The notes: generated from the sequence alone by a model not told the origin. Positions 1-7,226 are shown, counted from the first letter of the stretch. The stretch: 12,252 bases of DNA from Chloroflexota bacterium (GCA_030690025.1 JAUYDJ010000224.1:1-12252); one strand, 5' to 3'. Numbers and translations are program-made.

Positions 1-899
1 CGGTCGACCTTTATACCGGCGGCGCTGAACACGCCGTGATGCACCTGTTCTACGCCCGTTTCTTCACCAAGGCCATCCGCGATATGGGGCTGGTCAGTTT
101 CAGCGAGCCGTTTACCCGCCTGTTCAACCAGGGGACTATCATTGCCGAGCACCAGAAAATGAGCAAATCGCGCGGCAATGTCATCAATCCCGACGAGTAT
201 GTGGTCGACCTGGGTGCTGACGCGGTGCGCGCCTACCTGATGTTTGTCGGGCCGTGGGAGCAGGGTGGGGAATGGGATGACAGCGGTATCAGCGGCATGG
301 GCCGCTGGCTCAACCGGGTGTGGAACCTGGTGCTGGGCCAGTATCAACAGCAGCTCGGCGAGCTTACCATGAGAGTCTTGAATGGTGAGGCGGTGGACGT
401 AGCCCAGGCCGAGCGGGAGCTGGCGCGGGTAACCCACCAGACCATTCGCAAAGTCACCGAAGATATAGAGCGGCTGCATTTCAACACCATGCTCGCCGCG
501 CTGATGGAGTTTACCAACTACCTGGGCAAAGTCAACGAAGCCGGGGTGGTCGATTCGACAAAATGGACAGAAGCTATCGAGACGCTGATGCTGCTGCTGG
601 CGCCCACGGCGCCTCACCTGATGGAAGAGCTGTGGGAGCGGAGCGGGCGCGAGTACAGCATCCATAACCAGGCCTGGCCGAAATGGGATGAGACATTGGC
701 CAAAGATGAAGAGGTCACCCTGGTAGTCCAGGTCAACGGCAAGGTGCGCGACCGCATTGCTGTGCCGGCGTCCATTAGCGAGGCGGAAGCCAGGCAGAAG
801 GCGCTGGAGAGCCAGCGGGTGAAGGCTTATCTTGAGGGTAAACAGCTGGTCAATATGGTCTATGTCCCCGGCCGGCTGGTGAACCTGGTGGTGCGTTAA
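1..899 (+). CDS. leuS: Leucyl-tRNA synthetase, C-terminal part (5' end outside window)
   Basis: Class I aminoacyl-tRNA synthetase that charges tRNA-Leu in the cytoplasm. The frame is open from base 3 with no start in the window, so about 298 C-terminal residues are present. They begin with the family motif YTGGAEHAVMHL. The ATP-binding KMSKS loop (KMSKSRGN) is encoded at about 156-179. It is followed by the anticodon-binding helical domain (around FVGPWEQGGEWDDSGI to APTAPHLMEELWE) and the bacterial C-terminal domain, with VVQVNGKVRDRI and a YVPGRLVNLVV end. The stop is TAA at 897-899. The visible part has the full expected architecture and no frameshift. The internal GTG/ATG codons at 36 and 39 are not the true start because conserved sequence continues upstream. 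It ends 191 bases before proC and is probably a separate transcript. Confidence 0.97.
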   Translation, partial: VDLYTGGAEHAVMHLFYARFFTKAIRDMGLVSFSEPFTRLFNQGTIIAEHQKMSKSRGNVINPDEYVVDLGADAVRAYLMFVGPWEQGGEWDDSGISGMGRWLNRVWNLVLGQYQQQLGELTMRVLNGEAVDVAQAERELARVTHQTIRKVTEDIERLHFNTMLAALMEFTNYLGKVNEAGVVDSTKWTEAIETLMLLLAPTAPHLMEELWERSGREYSIHNQAWPKWDETLAKDEEVTLVVQVNGKVRDRIAVPASISEAEARQKALESQRVKAYLEGKQLVNMVYVPGRLVNLVVR

Positions 900-955
900 A
901 GCTATAGGATGTTCTTGGCAGTTGACCCGCGTGCTTATTGAACGGTCAAACAAAA

Positions 956-980
956 CCTCTCCCTTTACCAAAGGGGGAGG
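956..980. terminator. Hairpin after leuS, possible terminator
   Basis: An 11-bp stem (956-966 with 970-980, one G-T pair) closes on an ACC loop. It lies 57 bases after the leuS stop. No T-run follows it on the plus strand. On the minus strand a T-rich stretch (TTTTGTTTG) does follow. It resembles the C/G-rich hairpins found in the other intergenic gaps of this window, so it may be a repeat fragment that also acts as a transcript end. Confidence 0.45.
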
Positions 981-1006
981 CATGCTCTAAAAAGGGAAGA
1001 AGCACA

Positions 1007-1044
1007 TTTTCATGGTTCGTGGGTGGTGCCGCGCACCATGAAAA
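1007..1044. repeat. 10-bp perfect inverted repeat upstream of proC
   Basis: TTTTCATGGT at 1007-1016 is the exact reverse complement of ACCATGAAAA at 1035-1044. The 18-base spacer holds a smaller GGTGC/GCACC stem. It lies 46 bases before the proC start, where a leader hairpin or an operator would sit. I see no clear -35/-10 pair nearby, so its role is open. Confidence 0.5.
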
Positions 1045-1090
1045 ATCATTCGGCATTTAGAATTTAGGAATTCGGGGAAGGAGGGCCAGC

Positions 1091-1891
1091 ATGAAAATTG
1101 CGTTTATCGGCGGGGGAGTGATGGGGGAGGCCATCCTCTCGGCGGTGCTGAGTAAGGGACTGAGCACAGCGCAGACTACATTCGTCAGCGATGTCAGTGA
1201 GGCCCGGCGCCAGTATATCGAGCAGAAGTACTGCGTGGGCCTGACCAACGATAACTGGCTGGCGGCAGAGCGTGGCGACGTGGTTATCCTGGCGGTCAAG
1301 CCGCAGAACCTCGCCCAGGCCATGACCGACCTCAATGGCCGGCTTAAACCGGGCCAGCTGGTGCTGTCCATCATCGCCGGCGCCCGGATTGAGACCCTGT
1401 GCCGTGGCCTGAACCACAACTACGTGGTGCGGGCCATGCCCAATACCCCGGCCCAGATTGGCGAGGGTATGACGGTCTGGACGGCTACCCCGGCGGTAAC
1501 CGCGGAGCAAAAGGGATGGGCGGCGGCTATCCTGGGCGCACTGGGCAATGAAATCCATGTTGATGATGAAAAGTATATCGATATGGCTACGGCGGTAAGC
1601 GGCAGCGGCCCGGCCTACGTCTTTCTCTTTATCGAGTCGCTGGTTGACGCCGGGGTGCTCATCGGGCTGCCGCGCGGCATGGCGCAAGAGCTGGCGCTGC
1701 ACACCCTGCTCGGTTCGGCGCACTTTCTCCAGAAATCGGGCAAGACGCCGGCGGAGCTGCGCAACATGGTCACCTCTCCCGGCGGTACCACCGCCGAGGC
1801 ACTGTTCAAGTTCGAAAAAGGCGGGTTTACCGGCCTGGTGATTGAAGCCGTGTTAGCCTGTTATGAGAAGGCCAAAAAACTAGGGGGGTAG
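1091..1891 (+). CDS. proC: Pyrroline-5-carboxylate reductase
   Basis: Catalyses the last step of proline synthesis, reducing 1-pyrroline-5-carboxylate with NAD(P)H in the cytoplasm. The 266 residues match the usual family length. The N-terminal Rossmann fold opens with IAFIGGGVMGEA (residues 3-14), followed by AVKPQ (68-72). MPNTP is at 116-120 and AVSGSGPAY at 168-176, in the conserved dimerisation and substrate region. The C-terminal family signature LRNMVTSPGGTTAEAL covers 223-238. The ATG at 1091 follows an excellent ribosome site, AAGGAGGG at 1078-1085. The next gene starts 4 bases after the stop, with its ribosome site inside the end of proC, so the two are probably co-transcribed. Proline synthesis and efflux have no obvious link, so the pairing may be only positional. 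Confidence 0.97.
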   Translation: MKIAFIGGGVMGEAILSAVLSKGLSTAQTTFVSDVSEARRQYIEQKYCVGLTNDNWLAAERGDVVILAVKPQNLAQAMTDLNGRLKPGQLVLSIIAGARIETLCRGLNHNYVVRAMPNTPAQIGEGMTVWTATPAVTAEQKGWAAAILGALGNEIHVDDEKYIDMATAVSGSGPAYVFLFIESLVDAGVLIGLPRGMAQELALHTLLGSAHFLQKSGKTPAELRNMVTSPGGTTAEALFKFEKGGFTGLVIEAVLACYEKAKKLGG

Positions 1892-1895
1892 CGAG

Positions 1896-3158
1896 ATGAG
1901 AGTCGGGCAAATTGCTGCGGTGGCGGCCCTGTCACTGGCGCTGGCGGCTACCACCGCCTGTAATCCTTTCGGCGGAACCCAGGAGCAGGTCAAACAGGAG
2001 CCTATCAAAGTGACGCGCGGCGATATTACCATTACCGTCACCGGCAGCGGCAACGTGGCCGTCTCCCGCGAGGTGAATTTGACCTTTGGCACGGGCGGCC
2101 GCATAGAGAAAATCAATGTTGCTGAGGGTGATAATGTTACCGCCGGCAGCTCGCTGGCCAAACTGGAGACTGATACCCTGGAGCTGGCGATAACCCAAGC
2201 CAACCTGGCGGTGGCCAAGGCCCAGCTGGGTGTCAAGCAGGCGGAATATAATCTCAACCAGGCCCGCGACCTCTACACCTGGCCGGAAATCAAGATTGCC
2301 CAGGCTGATGTGGATGACGCCAAGGCCTATATCGACTATGTGGAGACCAACCTGGCAAATGCCACCAGCACTGCTGCTGAGGAACGGTGGACGGCGGCCC
2401 TGGCCTATGCCCGGGTAAGATTAACGGCGGCGGAAGCCAAGCTGGATGCCATGATACATACCTATGATACCGACGAGGTAAACCTCAAGAAGATGGAGCT
2501 GGAGGTAGCCAAACAAACGCTCGACCAGACACAGCAGTCTTTGAAGAACACCCGGAAGCAGCTTGATGACGCGGTCATTATTGCCCCGTTTAGCGGGACG
2601 GTGACCAGCGTGCCGGCTGACCCGGGCGATATTGTCCCGGTACCCACCGTAGCGCCCAAGACCATAATCCACCTGGTTGATTTGGGGAGCATGGAGCTGG
2701 AGGTAGAGGTTGACGAAAGGGATGTGCCGCTGGTGAAGGTGGGTCAGAAGGCAATTATCAGCGTGGATGCCTTGCCGGACGCCAAACTCGCGGGGAAGGT
2801 CGCTTATATTTCCCCGCTGGCCGTGCAGGAGGGGGGACTGGTGCAATACAAGGTGAAGACCCGCTTTGACGTCCCGCCCGGCTCCGGCCTGCGGGTAGGC
2901 ATGAGCGCTACGGCCGATATCGTTGTCAGTGAGCATGACAATGTCCTGCTGCTGCCCAACCGGGCCGTCAAGCGTGACAGCCAGGGTAATTCGGTTGTGA
3001 AGATAATGGTCAACGGACTGGTCCAGGACAAGAAGGTGGTGGTGGGTATCAGCAACGATTTCCAGACCGAGATTGTCAGCGGGCTGAGCGACGGGGACGA
3101 GGTAATAATTGAGACCAGGGTAACGCCATCAACTGGCGGCGGGTTGTTTGGTCAGTAG
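1896..3158 (+). CDS. Lipoprotein efflux adaptor, HlyD/MacA type (membrane fusion protein family)
   Basis: Adaptor subunit of an ABC exporter with the two genes that follow. The start has a hydrophobic signal and a lipobox-like TTAC with Cys22, so the mature protein is probably a lipid-anchored extracytoplasmic protein. Domains in order are: first lipoyl half (about 55-92); a long alpha-helical coiled-coil hairpin (about 93-223, rich in A, Q, K, L); second lipoyl half with DAVIIAPFSGTVTSV (225-239); beta-barrel (about 265-345); and a membrane-proximal domain (about 346-410). The 420 residues are a normal length. The ribosome site (AGGGGGG, about 1881-1887) lies in the end of proC. In Gram-negative bacteria MacA docks on TolC. 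No TolC-like gene is here, and Chloroflexota are mostly considered single-membraned, so a TolC-free role is inferred. The substrate cannot be told. Confidence 0.9.
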   Translation: MRVGQIAAVAALSLALAATTACNPFGGTQEQVKQEPIKVTRGDITITVTGSGNVAVSREVNLTFGTGGRIEKINVAEGDNVTAGSSLAKLETDTLELAITQANLAVAKAQLGVKQAEYNLNQARDLYTWPEIKIAQADVDDAKAYIDYVETNLANATSTAAEERWTAALAYARVRLTAAEAKLDAMIHTYDTDEVNLKKMELEVAKQTLDQTQQSLKNTRKQLDDAVIIAPFSGTVTSVPADPGDIVPVPTVAPKTIIHLVDLGSMELEVEVDERDVPLVKVGQKAIISVDALPDAKLAGKVAYISPLAVQEGGLVQYKVKTRFDVPPGSGLRVGMSATADIVVSEHDNVLLLPNRAVKRDSQGNSVVKIMVNGLVQDKKVVVGISNDFQTEIVSGLSDGDEVIIETRVTPSTGGGLFGQ

Positions 3159-3170
3159 GAGGCGCTGACC

Positions 3171-3839
3171 ATGCCAGAGCTGGTTGAACTGGAAAACATT
3201 GCCAAGGTCTACCGCATGGGCAAGGTGAATGTCCAGGCCATCAACCGGATTTCCCTCACCATCAAGGCCGGGGAGATACTGGCCATCATCGGCGCTTCCG
3301 GTTCGGGGAAGTCCACCCTGATGAACATTATCGGCTGCCTGGACAAGCCTACCTCCGGGAAATACCTCTTCAAGGGAGCTGATGTCAGCCGGCTCAATGA
3401 CAACAAGCTGGCCGAGATGCGGAACCGGGAGTTCGGTTTTGTTTTTCAGGAATTTAATCTTCTGCGGCGCGCCACGGCCCTGGCTAACGTGGAGCTGCCG
3501 CTTATCTACCGAGGCGGTCGCCGCAAGCGCCAGCGCGCCATGGAGGCCCTGGAGCGGGTAGGGCTGGCGCGGCGGGCCCGGCACAAGCCTACCGAGCTGT
3601 CCGGCGGCGAGCAGCAGCGGGTGGCTATTGCCCGGGCGCTGGTCAACAGCCCGGCCATCATTCTCGTCGATGAGCCTACCGGCAACCTGGACAGCGTCTC
3701 CGCCGGCGAGATTATAGCTATTTTCCGCCAGTTGAACCAGGATGGGATTACGGTGATTCTGGTCACGCACGAGTTGAGTATTGCCTCGCAAATGCCGCGC
3801 ATTATTACCCTGCGCGACGGGGAGATTATCAGCCAGTGA
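3171..3839 (+). CDS. ABC transporter ATP-binding protein, MacB/LolD type
   Basis: ATPase of the exporter, working on the cytoplasmic face of the membrane. At 222 residues it is a single nucleotide-binding domain of the MacB/LolD/FtsE kind. Motifs in order are Walker A GASGSGKST (41-49), Q-loop Gln93 in FVFQEFNLL, ABC signature LSGGEQQR (143-150), Walker B ILVDEP (164-169) with D-loop NLD (172-174), and switch His200 in VTHE. GGAGG at 3158-3162 precedes the ATG, 12 bases after the adaptor stop. Its TGA stop overlaps the GTG start of the permease by 4 bases (3836-3839), so translation of the two is probably coupled and subunit amounts matched. In MacB itself this domain is fused to the permease, whereas here it is a separate protein. 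Confidence 0.96.
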   Translation: MPELVELENIAKVYRMGKVNVQAINRISLTIKAGEILAIIGASGSGKSTLMNIIGCLDKPTSGKYLFKGADVSRLNDNKLAEMRNREFGFVFQEFNLLRRATALANVELPLIYRGGRRKRQRAMEALERVGLARRARHKPTELSGGEQQRVAIARALVNSPAIILVDEPTGNLDSVSAGEIIAIFRQLNQDGITVILVTHELSIASQMPRIITLRDGEIISQ

Positions 3840-5086
3840 AACTCTTCGAGTTCCTGATGATGGCGGTGCGGTCGCTGCTGGCCAACAAGCTGCGCTCCTC
3901 GCTGACCATGCTGGGCATCGTCATCGGCGTGGGGGCAGTCATCACCCTGATGTCGGTGGGCCGGGGTGCGCAGGCTAGCATTACCTCCGGTTTCCAGCAG
4001 ATGGGGGCCAATGTAATCTACATCCAGCCGCGTAATCCGGATGCCCCGGGTCTGGCGGCGTTATCACCAATGTTTACCGTGTCCAACCTCACCTTCGAGG
4101 ATGGCGAGGCGATGGCCAACATCCCCAACGTGATAGGGGTGGCGCCCACCAATGAAAACTTTGTCGAGGTGACCTATGGCGACCAGAGTACGGTGGCGGT
4201 GATAGAGGGCACCACGCCCGCCTACCTGGGCATATCTAACTATGCGCTGGCTGAAGGCGATTTCATTTCGGACCGCAATGTGGCCACGCGGGATGCGGTG
4301 GTGGTGCTGGGGAGTAAGCTGGTCGACGACCTGTTTGATTCCGCCGACGCCCTCGGGCAGAAAGTCAAAATCAAGGGGGTGCCCTTTACCGTGGTCGGTG
4401 TCCTGGCGCCAAAGGGCGGCACATTCCTGGGTTTCAGCAATGACAGCATTTGCGCCGTCCCCATTACTACCTACCAGTCCAAGCTGTTTGCCCAGCGGAC
4501 GGCGAGCGGGGCTGGCGCTATCCAGGCCATTGCCCTCCAGGTCTCCAGCAGCGACGCTATAGCGCCGGCCGTTGACGAGATAACCACTCTCCTGCGCAAA
4601 CGCCACCGTTTGGCGGAAAGCGACAAGAATGATTTTGTGGTGGTTACCCAGGCGCAGGCGCTGGGCCTGGTGCAGCAGGTGACCGGGGTATTTACCATAT
4701 TCCTGGGCGCTATCGCCAGCATCTCGCTGGTGGTGGGCAGCATCGGCATTATGAATATCATGCTGGTCTCGGTGACCGAGCGCACCCGGGAGATAGGCAT
4801 CCGTAAGGCAGTTGGCGCCAAGCGCCGGGATATCCTGCTCCAGTTCCTGTTTGAAGCCGCCGTGCTCAGCTTCGTCGGTGGGGGTATCGGCATTGCCGGC
4901 GGCTGGCTCATGGCACAGTTGATTTCTCAAATTGATATCGGCGGGGAGAAAATCCTGGCGGTGGTATCACCGGATATTGTCATCCTGGCTATCTCCGTCT
5001 CGGTCTTCATTGGCCTGGTCTCCGGGATATACCCGGCCATGCGGGCAGCCAGGCTGAATCCGATTGAAGCCCTGCGCTACGGGTAG
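3836..5086 (+). CDS. ABC transporter permease, MacB/FtsX family
   Basis: Membrane subunit of the exporter. The 416 residues show the MacB layout: one N-terminal membrane helix (about 22-42, after the LANKLRSSLTMLG motif); a large extracytoplasmic domain (about 45-280, MacB periplasmic core type, with GVAPTNE and VVVLGSKL); and three C-terminal helices (about 283-312, 337-361, 378-400). The FtsX-family signature TERTREIGIRKAVGAKR (314-330) contacts the ATPase, and the end is YPAMRAARLNPIEALRYG. Together with the two preceding genes it makes a tripartite MacAB-like mechanotransmission exporter for peptides, lipids or drugs, with the substrate unknown. The GTG start at 3836 is supported by the 4-base overlap with the ATPase stop and by the protein starting exactly at the usual family N-terminus. 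Confidence 0.95.
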   Translation: MKLFEFLMMAVRSLLANKLRSSLTMLGIVIGVGAVITLMSVGRGAQASITSGFQQMGANVIYIQPRNPDAPGLAALSPMFTVSNLTFEDGEAMANIPNVIGVAPTNENFVEVTYGDQSTVAVIEGTTPAYLGISNYALAEGDFISDRNVATRDAVVVLGSKLVDDLFDSADALGQKVKIKGVPFTVVGVLAPKGGTFLGFSNDSICAVPITTYQSKLFAQRTASGAGAIQAIALQVSSSDAIAPAVDEITTLLRKRHRLAESDKNDFVVVTQAQALGLVQQVTGVFTIFLGAIASISLVVGSIGIMNIMLVSVTERTREIGIRKAVGAKRRDILLQFLFEAAVLSFVGGGIGIAGGWLMAQLISQIDIGGEKILAVVSPDIVILAISVSVFIGLVSGIYPAMRAARLNPIEALRYG

Positions 5087-5124
5087 CAGCTTGCGGGTAC
5101 TTTGCCGGTTTAGCTAGGGTTCTC

Positions 5125-5317
5125 TTTGCATTTGGTTTTTGTTTCGGCTGATTCTTAATATTGATGTCTGACCTCCTCACCCCTTAATCCCGATGCATCG
5201 AGAAGAGATTTCAAAAGAGAGGGGGCAAAGCCCCCTCTCTTAGATACACTCCCCTTCCCTAATTAGGGAAGGGGCAGGGGATAGGTCAAACATAGATGAA
5301 ATGCAACCAAATGCAAA
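5125..5317. mobile_element. MITE-like repeat element, copy A, with 13-bp terminal inverted repeats
   Basis: TTTGCATTTGGTT at 5125-5137 is the exact reverse complement of the sequence at 5305-5317. Between these ends lie a 12-bp stem with AAA loop (5215-5241) and a perfect 24-base palindrome (5251-5274), with no reading frame of note. Related copies occur at 7227-7387 (same orientation), at about 9752-9907 (opposite orientation) and, more degenerate, at about 8051-8128. A and B share an identical 21-base stretch (5271-5291 and 7340-7360), and A and D share GGCTGATTCT. I found no convincing target-site duplication. Small size, inverted ends and dispersed copies fit a MITE moved by a transposase elsewhere; that part is inference. 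Confidence 0.65.
5215..5241 (+). terminator. Strong hairpin in copy A, likely terminator of the proC-exporter operon
   Basis: A perfect 12-bp stem (AAGAGAGGGGGC with its complement) closes on three A residues, 129 bases past the permease stop. A second perfect palindrome follows at 5251-5274. No T-run follows, so classic intrinsic termination is not assured, but the stem is very stable and no other candidate lies between 5086 and here. Confidence 0.5.
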
Positions 5318-5367
5318 TGATACCTGTTTTTGGTGGGGAGGAAAAAGAGGATATTACCCACCCATGC

Positions 5368-5395
5368 TTGACCATCGAGCAACCCCTATTATAAT
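5368..5395 (+). promoter_or_regulatory. Sigma-70 type promoter upstream of rsmD
   Basis: TTGACC (5368-5373), a 16-base spacer and a perfect TATAAT (5390-5395). Transcription would begin near 5402, leaving a leader of about 320 bases before rsmD that is filled with hairpin repeats. A second TATAAT stands at 5448-5453 but without a good -35 box. The promoter may drive rsmD-coaD-ferredoxin, or a separate short RNA. Confidence 0.55.
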
Positions 5396-5474
5396 ATGGG
5401 CTTTGTAGTCGTCAGAAAAGGACTATTACCGGATTGCATAAATAACGTATAATTATGTTCACGATGCCAGTCTC

Positions 5475-5649
5475 CCCCTTTTCGAAAGGGGTTCACCCTG
5501 AAGGGTTCTCCCTGAAGGGGATTAAGGGGATTTAGAAATCCCTCTCAGTCTCCTTCCGATTCGTTACACTCATACGGAATCCCGCATGAACAAAGTGAAT
5601 CGGGACTTTACCAAAGGGATTCATCCTGAAGGATTCTTCCTGAAGGAGA
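5475..5649. repeat. Two diverged 36-base repeats of tandem small hairpins
   Basis: Unit 1 (5485-5520) and unit 2 (5613-5648) match at 31 of 36 positions. Each holds two tandem 10-base mini-hairpins, CCCTGAAGGG in unit 1 and TCCTGAAGGA in unit 2, separated by TTCT and preceded by TTCA. Unit 1 is preceded by a CCCCTTT/AAAGGGG stem (5475-5491). Between the units are a GGGATTT/AAATCCC stem (5527-5542) and a CCGATTC/GAATCGG pair (5556-5562, 5597-5603). The stretch lies in the likely leader of rsmD. No gene is seen between 5087 and 5725. Confidence 0.65.
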
Positions 5650-5725
5650 GGTTTTTCCGAAGATTATTTCAGCATTCTCATGACAGATGACAGCACTAAT
5701 CTTTGCAAGTGAGGACTGAAATCAA

Positions 5726-6280
5726 ATGCGAGTTATCGCCGGTAGCGCCAAAGGCCATCACCTGAAAGCCCCCAAACGGGCGGCTACCCGCCCAGCGACC
5801 GATTTGGTCAAGGGGGCCATCTTCTCCATCCTGGAAAACATGACCGACGACTGGTCGCTGGTGCTCGATTTGTTCTCCGGGAGCGGCGCTCTAGGCATTG
5901 AGGCGCTCAGCCGCGGCGCCGGCTGGGTGGACTTTGTTGAACACGAGCCGCGCTGTTGTGATATAATTAAGGAGAACCTGGAGAGCACTAAACTGGCGGC
6001 ACAGGCTCATATTTACTGTCGCAGTGTAGTCAGGGCGCTTTCTTTTTTAGACAAGGAGTACAGTATCGTAATCATGGACCCGCCCTACGCTAACCCATCT
6101 ATCGGCGACCTGATTTCACAGCTGGCAAACTCTAAACTGGTGGGAGCCAACACCGTCCTGGTGGTGACACACTCGTCCCGTCTGCCCCTTAGCGCCGCCT
6201 ATGATTCACTGAGACTCGTGAGAGAGTACCGTCATGGTGATAGCAGCATCAACATATACCAGAAGGAGGCCAGCTCTTGA
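5726..6280 (+). CDS. rsmD: 16S rRNA (guanine-966-N2)-methyltransferase
   Basis: Methylates G966 of 16S rRNA (E. coli numbering) with S-adenosylmethionine during small-subunit assembly. The 184 residues are the usual length. The start MRVIAGSAKG and the following KAPKRAATRPATDLVKGAIFSIL are the family N-terminal region. The SAM-binding motif is VLDLFSGSGALGIEALSRG (46-64). The catalytic DPPY motif of N-methyltransferases is at 118-121. The ATG at 5726 opens exactly at the conserved N-terminus. Its ribosome site is weak and far (GAGG at 5711-5714), in contrast to the strong one for coaD. The stop TGA overlaps the TTG start of coaD. The rsmD-coaD pair is common in bacteria, which supports both calls. 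Confidence 0.96.
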   Translation: MRVIAGSAKGHHLKAPKRAATRPATDLVKGAIFSILENMTDDWSLVLDLFSGSGALGIEALSRGAGWVDFVEHEPRCCDIIKENLESTKLAAQAHIYCRSVVRALSFLDKEYSIVIMDPPYANPSIGDLISQLANSKLVGANTVLVVTHSSRLPLSAAYDSLRLVREYRHGDSSINIYQKEASS

Positions 6281-6762
6281 CTATCGCTATCTACCCGGGC
6301 AGCTTTGACCCGATAACCAACGGGCATCTGGATATTACGGTAAGAGCGGCTAAGCTCTTTGAAAAGCTAATCATCGGGGTTTATGAATCCCCCAACAAGC
6401 ACCCCCTGTTCACCGCCGCGGAGAGGGTAGAGCTGGTCCGGAAAGCGATAAAGAATATGCCGAACGTGGAGGTGGAATCCTTCAATACGCTGACCATCGA
6501 GTTCGCCAAGAAGAAAAAGGCACTGGCCATGGTGCGCGGACTGAGAATGGGCGCCGACTTTGAGCGGGAATTTGACATGGCGATGATGAACAAGCGGTTA
6601 TTTCCCGACCTGGAGCTGGTCTGCCTGATGGCCAGCGCCGACTACCAGTTCCTTAGCTCCACCCTGTTGAAGGAAGCGGCTACGCTGGGCGGCGATATCA
6701 AAAACCTCGTCCCCCAGCACGTGGCCACCGCTTTAAGAAAGAAAATGCGTGAGGCCAAGTAG
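6277..6762 (+). CDS. coaD: Phosphopantetheine adenylyltransferase
   Basis: Fourth step of coenzyme A synthesis: transfers AMP from ATP to 4'-phosphopantetheine, giving dephospho-CoA and pyrophosphate. At 161 residues it has standard length. The nucleotidyltransferase motif is GSFDPITNGH (8-17), where the TNGH is the (H/T)xGH catalytic motif. RGLR (87-90) and LSSTLLKE (126-133, the ISSTxxxE motif) are also present. The start is TTG at 6277, chosen because AAGGAGG at 6263-6269 lies 7 bases upstream, the protein starts exactly at the family N-terminus, and the TTGA overlap with the rsmD stop implies coupled translation. The ferredoxin gene follows after 39 bases on the same strand. Confidence 0.97.
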   Translation: MTIAIYPGSFDPITNGHLDITVRAAKLFEKLIIGVYESPNKHPLFTAAERVELVRKAIKNMPNVEVESFNTLTIEFAKKKKALAMVRGLRMGADFEREFDMAMMNKRLFPDLELVCLMASADYQFLSSTLLKEAATLGGDIKNLVPQHVATALRKKMREAK

Positions 6763-6801
6763 GCAAGCAAGCCAATTTTAATATATGAGGAGGTAAACCT
6801 A

Positions 6802-7068
6802 ATGGCATACAAAATTACCGAGGACTGCATCAGCTGCGGAGCCTGCGAACCCGAGTGCCCCAACACCGCCATCAGCGAGGGGGAGACCATCTACGTGATT
6901 GACCCCAGCAAGTGCACCGAGTGTGTTGGTTCCCATGCGTCCTCGAAGTGCGCGGAAATCTGTCCGGTGGACTCCTGCGTCCCTGACCCGGCCCACGTAG
7001 AAACCCGCGAGCAACTGCTGGAAAAGTGGAAGAAGCTGCATCCCGGCGAGACATCCGCCGTTACCTAA
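6802..7068 (+). CDS. 2[4Fe-4S] ferredoxin, Allochromatium (Alvin) type
   Basis: Small cytoplasmic electron carrier of 88 residues. The first motif is C9-x2-C12-x2-C15-x3-C19-P. The second, C38-x2-C41-x8-C50-x3-C54-P, has the long loop between its second and third Cys that marks the Alvin type, and a C-terminal helix follows ([13 protein letters not shown]). By family rule, cluster I would use C9, C12, C15 and C54, and cluster II C38, C41, C50 and C19. The additional C59 also has a counterpart in that family and is probably not a ligand. A strong GAGGAGG (6786-6792) precedes the ATG. The partner enzyme cannot be told. It could share the rsmD-coaD transcript, but the 39-base gap also leaves room for its own promoter. 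Confidence 0.95.
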   Translation: MAYKITEDCISCGACEPECPNTAISEGETIYVIDPSKCTECVGSHASSKCAEICPVDSCVPDPAHVETREQLLEKWKKLHPGETSAVT

Positions 7069-7113
7069 ACACTCAAACTGGACCCAGACCAATCTCAGTC
7101 GTCTTTCCCCGGT

Positions 7114-7139
7114 CCCCTTCCTTATTTATAAGGAAGGGG
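7114..7139 (+). terminator. Hairpin after the ferredoxin gene
   Basis: An 11-bp perfect stem, CCCCTTCCTTA with its complement, closes on a TTTA loop 45 bases after the ferredoxin stop. GCTGGTTTCC follows, a weak T-rich tail. It is similar in kind to the palindrome in repeat copy A. Confidence 0.5.
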
Positions 7140-7177
7140 TGCTGGTTTCCCCCAAAACGAGTGAACAGAAAATCAAT

Positions 7178-7216
7178 CCCCTCCCCTGGACAAAAGGCGG
7201 AGGGGTTTGGTCTTTA
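7178..7216 (+). terminator. Second hairpin after the ferredoxin gene
   Basis: CCCCTCC (7178-7184) pairs with GGAGGGG (7199-7205) across a 14-base loop and is followed by TTTGGTCTTT. It is a plausible back-up terminator and resembles the hairpin after leuS. Confidence 0.4.
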
Positions 7217-7226
7217 GAGGGGTCTG

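Noticed and set aside
1064..1723. Minus-strand open frame of 219 codons inside proC
   Set aside because: It is a shadow of a GC-rich gene. proC on the plus strand has all family motifs and a strong ribosome site, and the antisense product resembles nothing.
3129..3791. Minus-strand open frame of 220 codons across the ABC ATPase gene
   Set aside because: Antisense to a gene with complete Walker A, signature and Walker B motifs. Its composition (rich in Gly, His, Gln, Arg) is typical of a shadow frame.
4064..4930. Minus-strand open frame of 288 codons inside the permease gene
   Set aside because: Long only because of GC bias. No ribosome site or recognisable domain, and the plus-strand permease is certain.
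5475..5649. CRISPR array
   Set aside because: Only two diverged units with repeats inside each unit, no regular unique spacers and no cas genes.
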